Part shown: piece after piece, positions 47,801 to 61,232 of the stretch | Layout of the letters: each line of letters begins with the position of its first letter | Position numbering within the stretch: position 1 is the first letter of the stretch | Source of the DNA: Progne subis subis | Taxonomy: Eukaryota > Chordata > Aves > Passeriformes > Hirundinidae | Direction of reading: 5' to 3' | Length of the DNA stretch: 64,000 bases | NCBI GenBank assembly: GCA_022316685.1 | Contig: JAKJHU010000030.1 | Coordinates: 12,413,360-12,477,359, forward strand | The notes under the pieces: model-generated | What the model was told of the DNA's origin: nothing | Databases searched by the model: none | Seen by the model: only the letters and a program-made list of their open reading frames with translations | Made by a program: the position numbers and the translations under genes

Positions 47801-50320
47801 CTGGGTGATCTTCCACGGTATGACGCACAAAACCCACAGACACCTGCAGTCAACTCAGCCAGAGAACTTAGCTGGGGACTGCCTCAATACCTACTGATGC
47901 AGCTGCTGCCTCCATCCCCACTCCAAGGCTTATCTGTGAACATAACAGAGGACACAAAGCTTTGAAGCCACTCTGGATACCAGCTGGAGAAAGCCAAGCC
48001 AGGCTCCTCAGCTGTTCCACATCACATACTGCTCAATGCACTTTTATTTGTTCTATAAGACAAACATAAATATAGATAAATAATGAGAGCTGTTGAGACA
48101 CTACCTTTTATTCAGGATTTTAATTCATGCAGATAAAGCACTGCTGCCTCTATGGACAAGGTTCAGTTGTTCAATACAAGCAACAAGAAAAATTAAGAGG
48201 GGGTCGTTCCTAAGATAAGTGCTACACAGACAGGACATGGGCAACGGATTTGAGTTTGGTTAGGTGTTTGTCTTCAGCAGGCCAGGTAGCAGGGTCACAG
48301 AGCACCAATGTACAGAGAATATATGCTGGGGAAGAGAATTACAAGGCTGTAAAACACATCATGGGGTCCAGCTGGCATCACATCAACCAGAAGAACGGAG
48401 CTCAAAGGGTTTGCAATGACAGAGGAAAGCTGTGAAGCACTTACTGACAGGTTCAATGTCACTGTCATTTCTCCACTGTACAGCTCTGTTATTCAGATGC
48501 TGCAACCTGGGCCTTTTTTACATTTCATGGCTTTTCTGAAAGGATTATTCCTATTCTGCCTTCTTTTTCCTGCGCTACATCAACATGAATTTCAGCATTA
48601 ATTCCCACTGATTACTTCATCTGCAGATGGTTAGGCACATAAATATCTATGTATGCCAATCATACAGTTTCAAGGGAATCATTCAAATATATAAAGGAGA
48701 GCAGAAAGGTAACAGAAAACATGATAACAGAAGGTAACAGAAGATGCATCCTCTTCAATATTCTTTTTAAAATAAATACAGGTTAAAAGATACAGTGGTA
48801 GACACATTCTTGAGATTATTAATGAAGTATGATGATGCACGATTTTTTAATGTTTTATTTCTTATTATTACTTTAATTAAGGGAATAAGCTAGTTAAATA
48901 AATGACTGGCACACAAAAGAAAACTAAAAAACCACTGAGGAACTGGTGTTCATATTTGTCTCCAATGTCATCCACAAGGCTACTGCCCTGTAAGTCCTCC
49001 TCAACACCTTGAGGCTAATTTGCCTATAAAGCTGAGGAGACTTACTTTCCCCCAGAGAAAGAGTAATTTCATTCTGGAAGCAATGTGCTACAGAAGCAAA
49101 CCCAGAACCGGGCAACGGAGAGGCTGCCCTGTGAATGCAGGCAGGAGCACAGGTGCTGCAGAGGCTGATGAGATGGATGAGGGCACTGCTCCCCTCCCAA
49201 CGCCTGGTCCCCAGCAAGACACACCCAGAGACCCCGTCAGCAGACAACCCACATTGTCTGACAGATGCTCCAGCACTTCAAACAATTGAAACTGCCCCAC
49301 ACAGAGAGCCAAGCAACAGAATCTGGGCCAGAACACATATTTATTGTGCTTTTAAAACATGCATGGATGCAAGGAGACACCATGAAGAAGATGGAGAAGG
49401 TGTTCTTCTTCCACCCATCATTCCCAAAATAACATGAAGAGATGAAGTACTACAAAAATGAGTGGGCAGGAAGAGGTGCTGCCGACAAGCCCTGCTGGCA
49501 AGTCCCAGGGAGCACTGCAAGGGCAGCCCGGGGCACAGCTCTGTGCAGCCTGGGACACACTGGCCCATAGCAGCTGGGGAGGGTGAGTGGGTAAATCCTG
49601 TTTAGGGAAGCAAACTTTTCCATGCCTAGCAGAAATTAGACCCCTTTGTTTTTGGAAAGAAGTAATTCTGACTGACTCCATGCCTGTTACAAATGGAAGG
49701 CTGAGGAAGAAGGGAAAAGGCTTAATATGTATATTAAATTTAAATACAGACATTTGTAAAAAATTAAACTCCAGTATTTAACTGCACAGCCGTACAAATT
49801 GGTGCTTTCTGTTTACATATGAGGGTTATGCAGACGATTCTCATAGTTCAGTGGAAACTGTAGTTTTGCATTTAACTCTATTAAGCTTATTTTCCTGTGA
49901 CAGAGAAGAAGGGTACAGGGAGCACAGTGCAGATTACACTCAGAACAGATATTCTACAAACATGTCTGGAATGGTTTAATGAACCCCTAAATTGACAGCA
50001 GCCAGAATGCAATAGCTTTCATAGAAAAACGGCTGGGAGGAAAAAACAAAACAAAAAAGGTCATCATAAGAACACTTCTGTGCCTCGCAGATGAGAAGGT
50101 GCTGCAGAGCTGTTTGTTAAACTGAGGATGCTTCACAAACAAATGAGAGCTGCACACCTTCTTGTCCCACTGTCCCAGTCACCAGTGCCACACCACCAGA
50201 GGCAGCTCTGCACCATCAGCACACTGTCCTGCCCCAACCACTGCCCTGTGCCCACCCTGCTGGAGCCTGGCCCAGCCCTGATGGCAGGAGCAAACAGCTT
50301 CAGTGCCTGCTTTGGATTTC
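44804..50320. other. Unique sequence, nothing recognised
   Basis: No exon, RNA gene or repeat family recognised. Short GGTAACAGAA repeats near 48708-48741 are minor. Confidence 0.4.
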
Positions 50321-50412
50321 AAAAAAAAACCAACCAACCAACCAAACAAACAAAAAACAAAACAACAACAACAAAAAAAAACAAACACAAAAAACCACAC
50401 AAAACCACAAAC
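50321..50412 (+). repeat. A/C-rich low-complexity tract
   Basis: Starts with A9, then (CCAA)n, (ACAA)n and CACAAA variants. Confidence 0.95.
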
Positions 50413-52460
50413 CTAAGCAGAAAGAAAAGGCTAGATCTCCACAAATAAGAAACAAATACCGATTCTGCCTTTCTTGCTCCGCAACCAAAGGTGGATTTTC
50501 TACATGCTGGTGGAAATAGAACTGCAGCTCCGTACCCTGCATCTTCCCAACAGCAGCACAGGGTGCCATTTATCACTGGTCCTGCGCCACGATCAATCTA
50601 GCACTATTTCAGCTGCTTCTAAATTTCTCTCTCTTGGTAACATCCCAGGTGAGGGAGGGAGGGACAGAGGGAAGGGGAGAGAGCAAGACAAACTTCCACT
50701 TATCTCCACAGTAATCTTAACAGTATTGGGCAATCAGATACAAATTGCATTTAAATATCTCAACAAACTTCTAACAATATTTGAGATGGCAACATAAGGG
50801 TATTAATATGCCAAATAATGATGTCCTTCTTATTTATCTTGAAGTAAGTCCAACTCGGAAAACTTATGCCTAAATATCCCAATCTTGCCCATGAAACACT
50901 TGTTTCAAGGAGGTGCTCCGTAATGGCCTGCAAACAACCAGGCTGACACAGAACTGATGTCATGCTGTCAGATGCACAAATCTCTAACATCAGTCAGCCT
51001 GATTAATATTTGAAAAAAAAAAGAACCTATCTCTACGTACACAGGAAAATATGTGCAAATGAGATACAGCAATGTAAGGGAGATTAAGAATCCAGTGCAA
51101 CATGAGATTAAAGATATTGTTTCTGCCTGGGTCTGAAGGGAACATCACTTGCTCTTCCTGAGATGCAAAAGCGTCTCTCTCAACTCAGAGTACTCTAAGG
51201 GCCTTCCAAGGCTTATTGTCTGACTTCAGTTGCCAGAAGGTAACACAGGTCTTTTGGTCTTGGGGTGGGTTGTTCAGAGTCATTTTGGCTTGGATACAGT
51301 ACAAGCCAAGTATCAGATGGAGATGAGAGATGCTCTTAGTGCCCTCCTGCTATGAAATGCAAGGTCTGGAGGAGCACAGGGCAGGGCTGCTCATCCCAGC
51401 ACCTGAGCAGGGGGACTGCTCTATAAGAGCACATGTGGTGTCTGGCCACGGCTGTCTGTGCAACACTGAGAGGCTGCCATCAAATTTGCCAACCCCATTG
51501 GTGGCAATGGAGCAGGACAGCCCTGAATGGCCTGGAGCCATCCAGAAGGCAACAACTGGCAGCAGCTGTGGGTCACTGTCAAGCTCTGAGTTTGCCAGGG
51601 AAGTTGCCTCTGTTGACTGACCTTTCTAATCCTGCTGCATCTCATATGCAGCACGGCAGTTGGAGCCAAAGTGCTAAAGTTAGGCTTGGGAGTGCCATTC
51701 CTCGAAAGCCTTATCCCTCTAACACAGCTCATCATCTGAAAAAGAGATTTTCTCAGTCAACTGGATCTGCTCTGAGTGCCTCTCTCTGAAAGAAGGCCAA
51801 GAGCTGGGATTCAGTGGAGATGAGGCCAAATACCCTGCCCTTCCTGCCAAAAAACATCAGCTACTGGTATCAGGTGCCTTTGCTAGCCGTTCACCGGACA
51901 AAAGCTGAAACCCATCAACCCAGATGTGTGGATCTGGATGTTCAGCTACAGCAGTTAGGAGCAGTTTGGTGGCACAAGACAAGACAGGGGCAACGTGACA
52001 GAGCCAGGCACACCCGTATCTGGTGGGCAGTGTGGCTGAGGCTGGGGCACAGCTGCTGGGGGGCAGCAGTGGTGTGCCAGCACTGCTGCCTCCCTTTCCC
52101 ACCCTGACTGTCCAGGCAAAGTGCTGGCATGCCTGTTTGTAACAGAAGAGGTCTTAAAACAACAAAAAAGCCCAGACGGCTCTGCTTTGCTGCCCCTTTG
52201 TTAATGACATGCTGGCCTCCAGTCCATACAATAAGATCCAAAGAAGGATACAAAGGTCATGTTAGAGGAACACAGTTCCCCTGACTTCAAAGAGAAATGC
52301 AAAAACACTGGCAGATTATAGCTTAAGATTGCCTGTAGGTTTCCGGGTGACACATACCACTCACATCTCTGCATGGGCCTGGCCCCCACACATGGGTCAG
52401 CATTGCTGCTCTGCTTGCAGCTCCCAATGCTCCATAAAAGTGCATTTTTTTAATCCTGCC
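50413..52460. other. Unique sequence, nothing recognised
   Basis: A purine-rich GAGGGAGGGAGGG stretch lies near 50650. Overlapping frames of up to 118 codons around 51350-51790 run on both strands and match nothing known. Confidence 0.4.
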
Positions 52461-52488
52461 TTTTTTTTTTTTTTCCTTCTTCTTCTTA
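52461..52488 (+). repeat. Pyrimidine tract T14 then (CTT)n
   Basis: T14 at 52461-52474 followed by CCTTCTTCTTCTT. Confidence 0.9.
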
Positions 52489-52566
52489 AATTTAATTGCT
52501 TTCATTTACCAGCATGTCATGCTGGACATCTGACATACAAGAACTTTCCAAACCAAGACATGAGCA

Positions 52567-52712
52567 GGCTCATGGAAGTGTTCACGGTCAGCCTGGATAC
52601 AGCTCTGAGCTATGTGATCTAGTTGAAGATGTCTCTGCTCATTTGCAGGGCAGTTGGAACTAGATGACCTTTAAAGGTCCCTTTCAACCCAAACCATTCT
52701 GATTCTGTGATC
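52567..52712 (+). mobile_element. CR1 LINE fragment, 3' end
   Basis: CATGGAAGTGTTCACGGTCA (52571-52590) corresponds to the CR1 'ggaagtgttcaaggccag' block. GTTGGAACTAGATGACCTTT (52651-52670), AAGGTCCCTTTCAACCCAAA (52674-52693) and the terminal ATTCTGATTCTGTGA complete the CR1 3' end. Strongly 5'-truncated. The terminal part is well preserved while the upstream part is diverged. Confidence 0.88.
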
Positions 52713-55700
52713 TCAGTCAAAATATGCAGTTGAGGCAGAGCATCCTGTGCTAAAAGCCTGAGCCATAGCAATCACTTCCTCCCTGAAAAAAGTCAGCAAA
52801 GACTAAAGCCGCGCTGACAAACTGCCTGGCAAGGACCCTGTTTATTTCAAGATGTGAACAATCACACATACATCCATGTCTACCACAGCTGCACTCTGTG
52901 TTACAGCCACGTTTGGTAAAAAAAGAGCAATCAAACCCAGGTCACTGTCTGCACTGATTAACAGCTGTATATAGCTAATCATGCAGAGAAAGTAAATTTT
53001 CAATTATTTTCTATGTAAATTATTTATCACACTCCATTTCAGAGCCTTTTCTTTCATGCAACTCTGATGAGTAATGGATGCAAAGCAAAATATATGACAA
53101 GTCATCTAAATCCTATTGACTTCAATAAAACCTAAGCCCATTCTGTCACATTTAAATACATCTAAAATACCTTTTGTATAGTCCTAAAACTGGATTTAGA
53201 GTGAAAGCAAAGTCCCATGGTCTGAATACAGGTTGTTAGTCCTGAACTGGAACTGATGGCAACTCTGCAGAAGTGCTTTAGCTATTCACTTCCCTGCCTG
53301 CAACTCTTGCCTGCGTGCAGAGGATAATAATAACAAGGTTTCATTGAATATAAAGGGGTTCTGTTGGGATTAACATTTAAGAAGCACAGTGCAATCTACG
53401 TGTTACATTTGATTAGGAGCAAACTCCGACACAAAGAATATCTAAGAAAAAAGATGTGTAAAAATCACCATATGAAATCAGCTCTCTAATGCAAGAACTG
53501 TTCTACCCAGCACTGCAAGACCAACCCATGCGGAAACCTTCGAGCTATGATTTGGCATGCATTTCTACATAAGATTTTTCTCCTCCTCTCTATCTCTTTT
53601 TTACCCCCCATGTGATTAACAGCTTTATTAATTTAACAGCTCTTTACTTAAGAGGATTCCAGCAGCTTACTGGTAGGATCCTGAATAGACAGCGCAGACT
53701 GTACTGTATACAGAAAGGCAATCTAAGCTCATCGTGATATAACAACTCCACACAGTACTTAACATAATCAAAGACACACAGCAGAAGTATTCCTCCTAAA
53801 CTAATCAAACCATTAAAACATTAGCCTCAGCCCAGATCCATGATGTAGTGTGTTCAGCTGGCAGGGAGTCAATTCAAACAGCATCTCCCTAAACCTCCCT
53901 GATTCTGACTGACCCATACTTCCCCGTCTCCCTCCTTGGTTCTCAGTGCTGCCTGCTCATGTAAAGCCTGAGCAAGCAGATACCCTGGCACAAAAGCATA
54001 AAGCAGAGGCTTCTCAGCCCCCTCCCCTGCAGGGCTCTCACCAACACTAGTAATAATTCCAAAAGAAAAGTTAATAAAATCCACCCTCAGATGCAACGTG
54101 CTTTGGTGTGCTTGGCTCAAGTCAACTGCTGAACAAATCAACCTATAAACAAACACAAGAAAGAAATTAAATAAAAAAATCTCAGCTAAAATACGTGGCA
54201 AAGTGGGAATGGGCCGAGTGCGCTAGCAAAGCAGCGCATACCAAAAGTCCGACTGATTACTCAGCAAGCAGGAAGCCGGTGTCATGATCTGACTCACATT
54301 TCTGAAGTCACTCTGTGATGACTACAGTATCCACAGCCAGAGATGGCTCAGATTGCTTTTAAATAGGTAATGCCAAAACTATGAACGGCTAGTTTACAAG
54401 TTCATGGGAATTGCGTGACTTTTTTTACTTGAAAAACATTCAGCATGTCAGAGAGCAACCTTCTTACCCCCTCTGAAAAATATTCGTCTCTCCCAGAGAC
54501 AGCTCCAAGGACACTGCACCCAGCACGATGCAGGCGTTAGTTGTTCCAAGACCTGTGAATGTTTTCCTTGGTGACTCCACTCATATGATACAGAGATTTT
54601 TATTTTTTTTGGAGCAAAGTTTTATGAAAAATCTTTTTAGGTATTAATGATACTTTTAATAACTGTTCCCTCCTCTAGTCTCATTTTTCTAAAAGGCTAT
54701 ACTACTTTCTAACACAAGCAGTAAACCTGGCACCAGACAAGCCATCCAACAGCCCAGCTCCCGTCCCAGCCCCAGCCCCTGGGTCCCCCACAGATCCTTC
54801 CCAATGCTCAGGCAGGGCTTGCCCAGGGAGGCTGCACATGCTGGGGCAGGGCTGCTCTCACCTCCTCCCTGTATCAGCTCATTTTACCCTTCCTTCCCTA
54901 ACATATGATTCATTCACAGCTCTTCTCCAGCCTGATTTCAACATTAGAGACACAGGGAGTACAATTATTGGGCTTGCAACAGCCTTATCCCCACTTTTTA
55001 GCAAAAGGAGCAGAGCTCAGGGGTAGGCTTATCTGGTGACTCAGCTTTCCTCTCCTCATTCCCAAGAACTTGGCTCCCCACTGCTTTCCCTTGGGTCAGA
55101 CGCTCATGCACAGCATTGCATCTGGCTGGATGTGTGAAGCTGCTCACACGGTCCAGGGAGGTTCCTTCTGGACCGCAAAGGATGTTAGTTATCATGCCAA
55201 GAAGAAAACTCCCAAACCTCCCATTCCCCAGAGAAGCTGCGGGGAGGAAAAAGCATGCATTCTTTGACATTGAAAAGGAAGAAATGGGGCAGAGTAACGT
55301 TTCAGTGCATACCAGAGAGAGCAGCTCATGACAGAAGTATCCCTCTGTTTCACTCCCCTTTGGAGGGTTTTGGTCTACCAGGCATCGCCTTCCCCAACAG
55401 TTTTTCTCTGTACTTCTGAGTCTCAGCACCACGGTACTCCATTCCCTCCAGTATGTATGTCCACACTTTCTTGGCTCTCAGATACCTTGGCTGGTGAAAC
55501 ATCTTGGACTTGTTCAGTATTCCCCTACAGAAACTTTTTATTTCCCTGTTCCAGAAGATTTCCACAGAAATGTTCTTGCAACCAGAGCTTCCACCTGCAG
55601 AACAACGTGTTCTTACTCTGGTGACAGTGATCCTTCCTGTACTCACTAAACTCTGAATGCCCAGTCTCCTGTAGGAAGCCCTGAAACAGGCTCTTGCATA

Positions 55701-56216
55701 CAGCAGTCATGTTTGATTCTCCTCCATATTCTTGTTTCCTTTTTGGGATAGCACTGTCCCTTAACGATCTTTTCTTTGTCCTTCCCACTCTTCTAGCATT
55801 ACCCATATATAAGCTGAAGGACACCTACAACCTCCACCACATGAGCATCCTGCAGTCCTTGCAAGAGTTTCCTCCTATCAATTTTAACCACAATGATTTC
55901 TTACTCATGAGGAAGTGTGAATTAATAAAGAATATATCAGAATGTCTCTCCAGGGTATAATTTTGCTTATTAATTAGTTTAGGATTAGAAATAGCATCAG
56001 TGAGGTTCAACTGAAACATCCCTTCGTTCTGCAACAGGAAATCCTCCCTGGCTGATGGCTGAAGCTACTGCTGAAGTCAGATAAGATGGTATCAGTCTCT
56101 TCTGGTCCTTTTGGTAGGAACTGACAAAGATGTACCCGTGTGTAGCATCTCAAATATGCTACATACTCTGATGGTGTTCAGTGAAGGTGCTTATGGGCTA
56201 AAATGCTAATCTACTT
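52713..56216. other. Unique sequence; small CpG and AP-1-like cluster near 54200-54300
   Basis: CGAGTGCGCTAGC and AGCAGCGCAT near 54214-54239 carry several CpGs, followed by TGATTACTCAGCA (54254-54266) and a consensus AP-1 site TGACTCA (54290-54296). Otherwise nothing recognised. Confidence 0.35.
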
Positions 56217-56244
56217 GCTAGCAGAAAGGACTCTTTCTGCTAGC
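56217..56244. repeat. Perfect 12-bp inverted repeat with 4-nt loop
   Basis: GCTAGCAGAAAG (56217-56228), GACT, CTTTCTGCTAGC (56233-56244). Confidence 0.95.
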
Positions 56245-58939
56245 CCTTGATGTCTCCAGGGAGAAACCTCCCTTTTTCACCCTCATACTTATCTGAAAAG
56301 ATACACAGAGTGGAAGCTGCCAGATGGAAAACACAAGGGAAACACAAGGCATAAAATAGGATCTCACGTAAATGGGAGAAAGAAAACACTTTTTTTTCAC
56401 TATGTGGTGTGATCTTGGCCAAATAATCATAGCAGGATTTGTGCAGGATCATAACCTGCTTCAATAAACAACAGACTTTGCTCCAGAAGAGAAAATGTCC
56501 CTAATAATTAACTTTCAAGTTGCTCTGTGGGATTTTCTGATGATCCCGTGCTGCCATTTGGCATCTCTGCATGGGACTTTCTGAGACTGACTCACATCTC
56601 ATTACAGAGTCTCCTTGCGCCACTATAATGTAATCAACTCCAATAAACTTACTCATGATTTACATCACCCCCAGCAAGAAAAGAGTTGGGCCCTCCATCA
56701 GTTCCTCATTCTTAAGTAAAACTTATTTTTTAATTTGGCTAAACTGCATTCAGCTTCTCTGTTAGAAACGTAGACATACAGAAAGCTAATGCAAAGATTT
56801 TATTATTACAGGGAAAGAAACAGATTGATTACAGTCATTTATAGGATGTTCTCTTCAATATGAATACTACTAACACTGCACAAGAAGGACATGCACAAAT
56901 CCATGTGAAAATTATCCATATATACATATATGCTTTTTATGAGTCTTTAAATATCCCATTTCCCTTTATTTTTAATCCAGGGTCCACATAAATATGCTTT
57001 TCTCCTTTCCATATTTAACAGTCTTGAAAAAAACCACACTATTTAATAGAAGATACATTAGAAGAAAGCATTGACCTTTCTGCAGCATCAGGGAGAACAG
57101 CAGGAATGCTGCAACAGTACTAGCAGGCAGAGATGTTCTGTCTAACTCAGGACATCTCTGCACCATGCCCGCTCTCATGTCCTCCCCAGGCAGGCAGGAC
57201 CTTCCCACAAGTGCTATTCCCCATCCCAGATTTCCATGGGAAGGGGCTCTGCTGTCCCAGCAGCCTGACCTGTGCCTGAAGCTGGCCCTGCAGGGACTCC
57301 GTGCCTCTGGAGCACAGCTCTTCCTATCTGGAGATGATTAAAATCCTTAGCACTGTCAAGTATTCAGAAAAATGTGCATTCAGTCGCCAGAAGACTGGGT
57401 GTTCATTTCTCCTAAGAATCTGACCTGGTCTTTGAGTAGACACATACTGAGTGGGGCTGGCCTCCAACTCTGGCTTTATGAGAGAAGAAGGCGCCTGACA
57501 TGAATTAAACTTACTTGGTTTTACAGCAATCAGATTTGAATTTAGAGCAGCAGAGTAGGAACAAGCTCCCTGGTTTTCTCCCTAGCTTAGTTGTTTACGC
57601 ATTTTCTGCCTCGCGTCTCCAAAAAGAGTAACCAGCTTCAAGTGCACTTGCACAGTACATTATGAATAGGAATAACGCCTTAAGCAGCTGCTAGTCATTC
57701 AATTCTTCGAGGATTATGAGTCTTGCTCTAGTGATCTCTGCTTTAACCTACCCATAAAACCAGCTGTGCATAAGCCCTCCCCATTTATGGTCACTGACAC
57801 TTCTCGGGTAGTGTTTAGATCTAAACCCAGGTTGTATAAACAGCATAAGGCAGGCTGCATTGTGATTTCTTTCATTCACACAAGCCTCAGCTTCTTTCTT
57901 TTCATAATTTAAAAAAGGCTCTCCATTATTTCACCCTTATTTGCTTTTCAAATAAGAAGGCAAGGCACTTCTAGCACGGAAGGAGATCTGCACTGGGAAA
58001 GATTAAGAGGGATAATAAGCACAAAGGCCACTTATGCACCCATGACCCATGGTGAAGGGACAGAAGCAGGAGGAGGAGGAAAACAGGAAATTTCAGATGC
58101 TAAACTTTGTGCCGTATAACTGATGCTGCTGGTCCTGCTTGCCTCCAGCTTGGCTTCTGTTCCCCTTCATTACATCTGCAGAAACAGCACTTGGGAGCTG
58201 CTGTTTGGTGCAAGTATTGCAGCCTGTGGTTCAAACTGATGGTTAAAGCCTAAAGGTACCATTGTCCTCCGGCCATAGAGCCTAAGCCATTACCAGGAAC
58301 CTCCCAGAGAATCCTCTTTAGCTTGAGAAATAGAAACCAGTAGTTTCCAGCTGAAAATGTTGGATTCTCCAAATATTATGGTAATGACCTTCCCAACAGT
58401 TTATCCTCTATTTTGAATAGACAATATACTCTAGAAGTCTCAGTTAAACAAATGTTTAAAAGCATGACATCCTTCCATACTGGGATGGTGAGCATTTATT
58501 TAAGGGTCCTTGGTTTTGGACTACGATACTATAAGCTAGTAGGGCCTTTTTTCTGCCCTGTTACTTTATGGTGTTCCAGCCCAGAAGTGTCTACTTTTCA
58601 GGAAGGTTGGGTGTGAAGTGCTTTTAAGTCTTCTGTATTACAGTTTGGCATGCAATCATTGAACAAAGACCCAAAAAACGGGTAAAAAAGCCCAAAACAG
58701 AACACAGCTCTGGAACACACAAGAAGTTCTATGAAAAGAACAAACACCTAAATCCCACAATCTAAAAAATTGAAAGGCACGTGGGGCTGCAGGAGTGTGA
58801 AACCACAAGCCTTACAAAGTGACTCCCAGGCTCTCACAGTTAACTGCAGGCAGGAATTCACGTCCTGCTCTGCTTAGCTAGACCAATCTAACATTAATTT
58901 TATGCCAAAGAATGCAGCCTCATCTTATAGTCCTCTGTG
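56245..58939. other. Unique sequence, nothing recognised
   Basis: No repeat family, exon or RNA gene recognised. Confidence 0.4.
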
Positions 58940-58998
58940 AAAAAAAAAAAAAAAAAAAAAAAAAAACCAAAAAACAACAAAACCACCAACAAACCAAA
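58940..58998 (+). repeat. Poly-A run (27 A) leading into an A/C-rich tract
   Basis: A27 at 58940-58966 followed by CCAAAAAACAACAAAACCAC and similar. No retroposon body or target duplication was seen upstream. Confidence 0.95.
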
Positions 58999-60977
58999 AC
59001 GTAACAGAACATGCCTGAAATGCTTCTGCTCCTGTCTAGACTTAGGCAGCCAAAGGGAGTAATTTTCCTTTTTGTCCAAGCTATGAACCATCCTAGGCAA
59101 TCAAGTGATGCTGATGGTGGAGGAGGATGCAGAGCCCACAGCAGTCCCTGCCAGGGGCAAGAGCTCTATTTAAAACAGGGAGTGGTGCAGTGCAGTTCCA
59201 TGTTCACTCTCAAGACACCCATTAGGCCTTCCTTCCCCACCTGAGTAACTTCTTCCTTGGGGTGAAACTACAGCAGTGCTGCTTTGGTACAGAAAATATC
59301 GAACCTGGCACGAAGAGAAGAAAGGTGCCCATCCTTCCTGGCAGGGTCCATACACCTCACTTGATCAGGGCACATAATCTTCAAAGCTGTTGACTTCTTC
59401 TCTGGGTTAAGCGGCTGCCCTACCCACAGGGGATGCTCAGGGAGCAGGGCAAGGGATGCAGTTGCCATGTCTACTCCAACCCCATGAGGACTCCCACTTA
59501 AGTCAAAGCATCTGAGTGGCTTAACGTGTAACGCGCTTAAGCATTTACACTGGAGCATGTTTCGTTATAATTGCAAACTGTGCTCAGTAAGATAAGGCTA
59601 TTGGGATTACACTGCCCAAGTGATCTTATCCATTTAATCAGCTATTAGCAACAGCTTTACTAAATGCAGAAAGCAGCCAGGCCAGCCAGGGCAGAGCAGC
59701 CTCTCCAACAGCCCTCACCACTCAGCATGGCAGACTGAGTGCTCAGAGTTCATTGGGACAGAAAGGCAAAGCACACATGTGAAGAAAAGCCCTTACTTTA
59801 AAATTATACCAGTAACTATTTCAATAGATATCAGGAGCTCTCAACCTTCTTTTAATATCTAGGAAGCACTGGGGTAAGAGGAGGGTTGAAGAAGCTTGGC
59901 AGCATATTACAAAGCAACTATATTAAAACCTCTCCGAGAGGTGACTGGAGATTTCTTATGTTTTTAGAAAAATGCCTTGTAAACAGAAAACATCAGGATA
60001 ATTCAGAGATATTTGACTTTAACTACACTAGCTTCAGCCCATAGTGGAAATTTCTGCATTGATTTAGGTATCAGTGAAACCTAACATGCTAAGTAGCAGC
60101 ACTTCAGCAGCAACAACAACAACAAAAAGAGGGCAAAAAAAGCTCCTGTTACTTTGTACCAGACCTGAATCTCAGTTGCACAAATGCAAATGTAGAGGAG
60201 ACAGTGCTGACTTCAAAGGGAACACCACTCCATGCTTACACTGGACTCAGAGATTAGCACCTACCCTTCTAGTCCCAGCCCAATATGCAAGCAGAACACT
60301 AGAAATGGGGAATCTCCAGTGCCAAGGGCATGATGTGCAATTGGCTGAGCCTCTGTTTCCACCACCTTTTCTCCTGTTGCCTGGACTGTCACCCCTGTAT
60401 TATAAGCTCCTATACATGATACATTTTAAGCATGGCACACTATGGTGAACATTTGAGATCCAGTCCAATCGTCCTCTCAGTCAGTACATGTCCAACATAA
60501 AACTACACCACTGAATTAATTAAATAACCTGAAGGAAGCTTCTAAGAGATCATCATACATATTAAATCAGAGCAGCAGAGGGCTTGAAAGGCTGATATTC
60601 CTGACTGTCTGATGCTTAGGTTAATGTTCCTGAACTTTACACTCATTAAAAATTGGATGTTGTCAACAAAAAAGCCTTACAGAGATAGATACAATTCCAA
60701 TACCATAACTGCCAGGCATTAAAGAGTACAATAGAAAGTTTTAGGAATATCAGGTGTTGAATCAAAGCTTATTTTTGTATTAAGCATATCAAAAAGGATA
60801 ATATCTGCTCCTTAGTAGCATTAGTGGGGAGGGAAACAAAGAAGGGCTCTGAAAGAAAAGGGATGAGGTCTCCTCTGAGCTCAGCAGAAGCTATCTCCAA
60901 GTTCTGAGAAGCCAACCTCAGCATGGCTAAAACTGTGACTTCAATGTGAAATGAAAACAAAAGTAACTACAATAGTT
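58999..60977. other. Unique sequence, nothing recognised
   Basis: Contains a short (CAA)n near 60110. No repeat family or exon recognised. Confidence 0.4.
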
Positions 60978-61232
60978 TGTCTTGGCTGACGGCCGTAGAC
61001 AGCCACCTTCCTGACAACCTCTGTGACAACCACTGTCCATAAGAAGACAAGAGTAAGAAGAAGGAAAAAGTATATGAAAGTAATAGTAATTATATAATGC
61101 TCTGTGTGTTGCAAAAAAGCTTTTTGTGATCAATAATTAATCTTGGAAGAGAAGAGAGGGTTGTTATATCTGTGTGCTAAATAAAGAGGTCAGACAAGAC
61201 ATCTGACTGATCTCAGCTTCACTAAGGTAAAC
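60978..61232 (+). mobile_element. Candidate short LTR of an endogenous retrovirus
   Basis: TGTCTTGGCTGACGGCCGTA at the start, TATATAAT at 61091-61098, AATAAA at 61180-61185 and a following ATCTGACTGATCTCAGCTTC give the U3-TATA-R-polyA-U5 order of an LTR, with 89 bases between TATA and AATAAA. The left boundary is a guess at the first TG; no right CA end or target duplication could be fixed. It could be a coincidental arrangement of AT-rich motifs. Confidence 0.35.

Noticed and set aside
50179..50576. Phenylalanine/valine/cysteine-rich frames on the minus strand
   Set aside because: Arise from reading the A/C-rich tract at 50321-50412 in reverse.
60440..60480. Possible CR1 3' end on the minus strand (GAGATCCAGTCCAATCGTCC)
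   Set aside because: One short similarity only, without the terminal repeats or upstream CR1 blocks.
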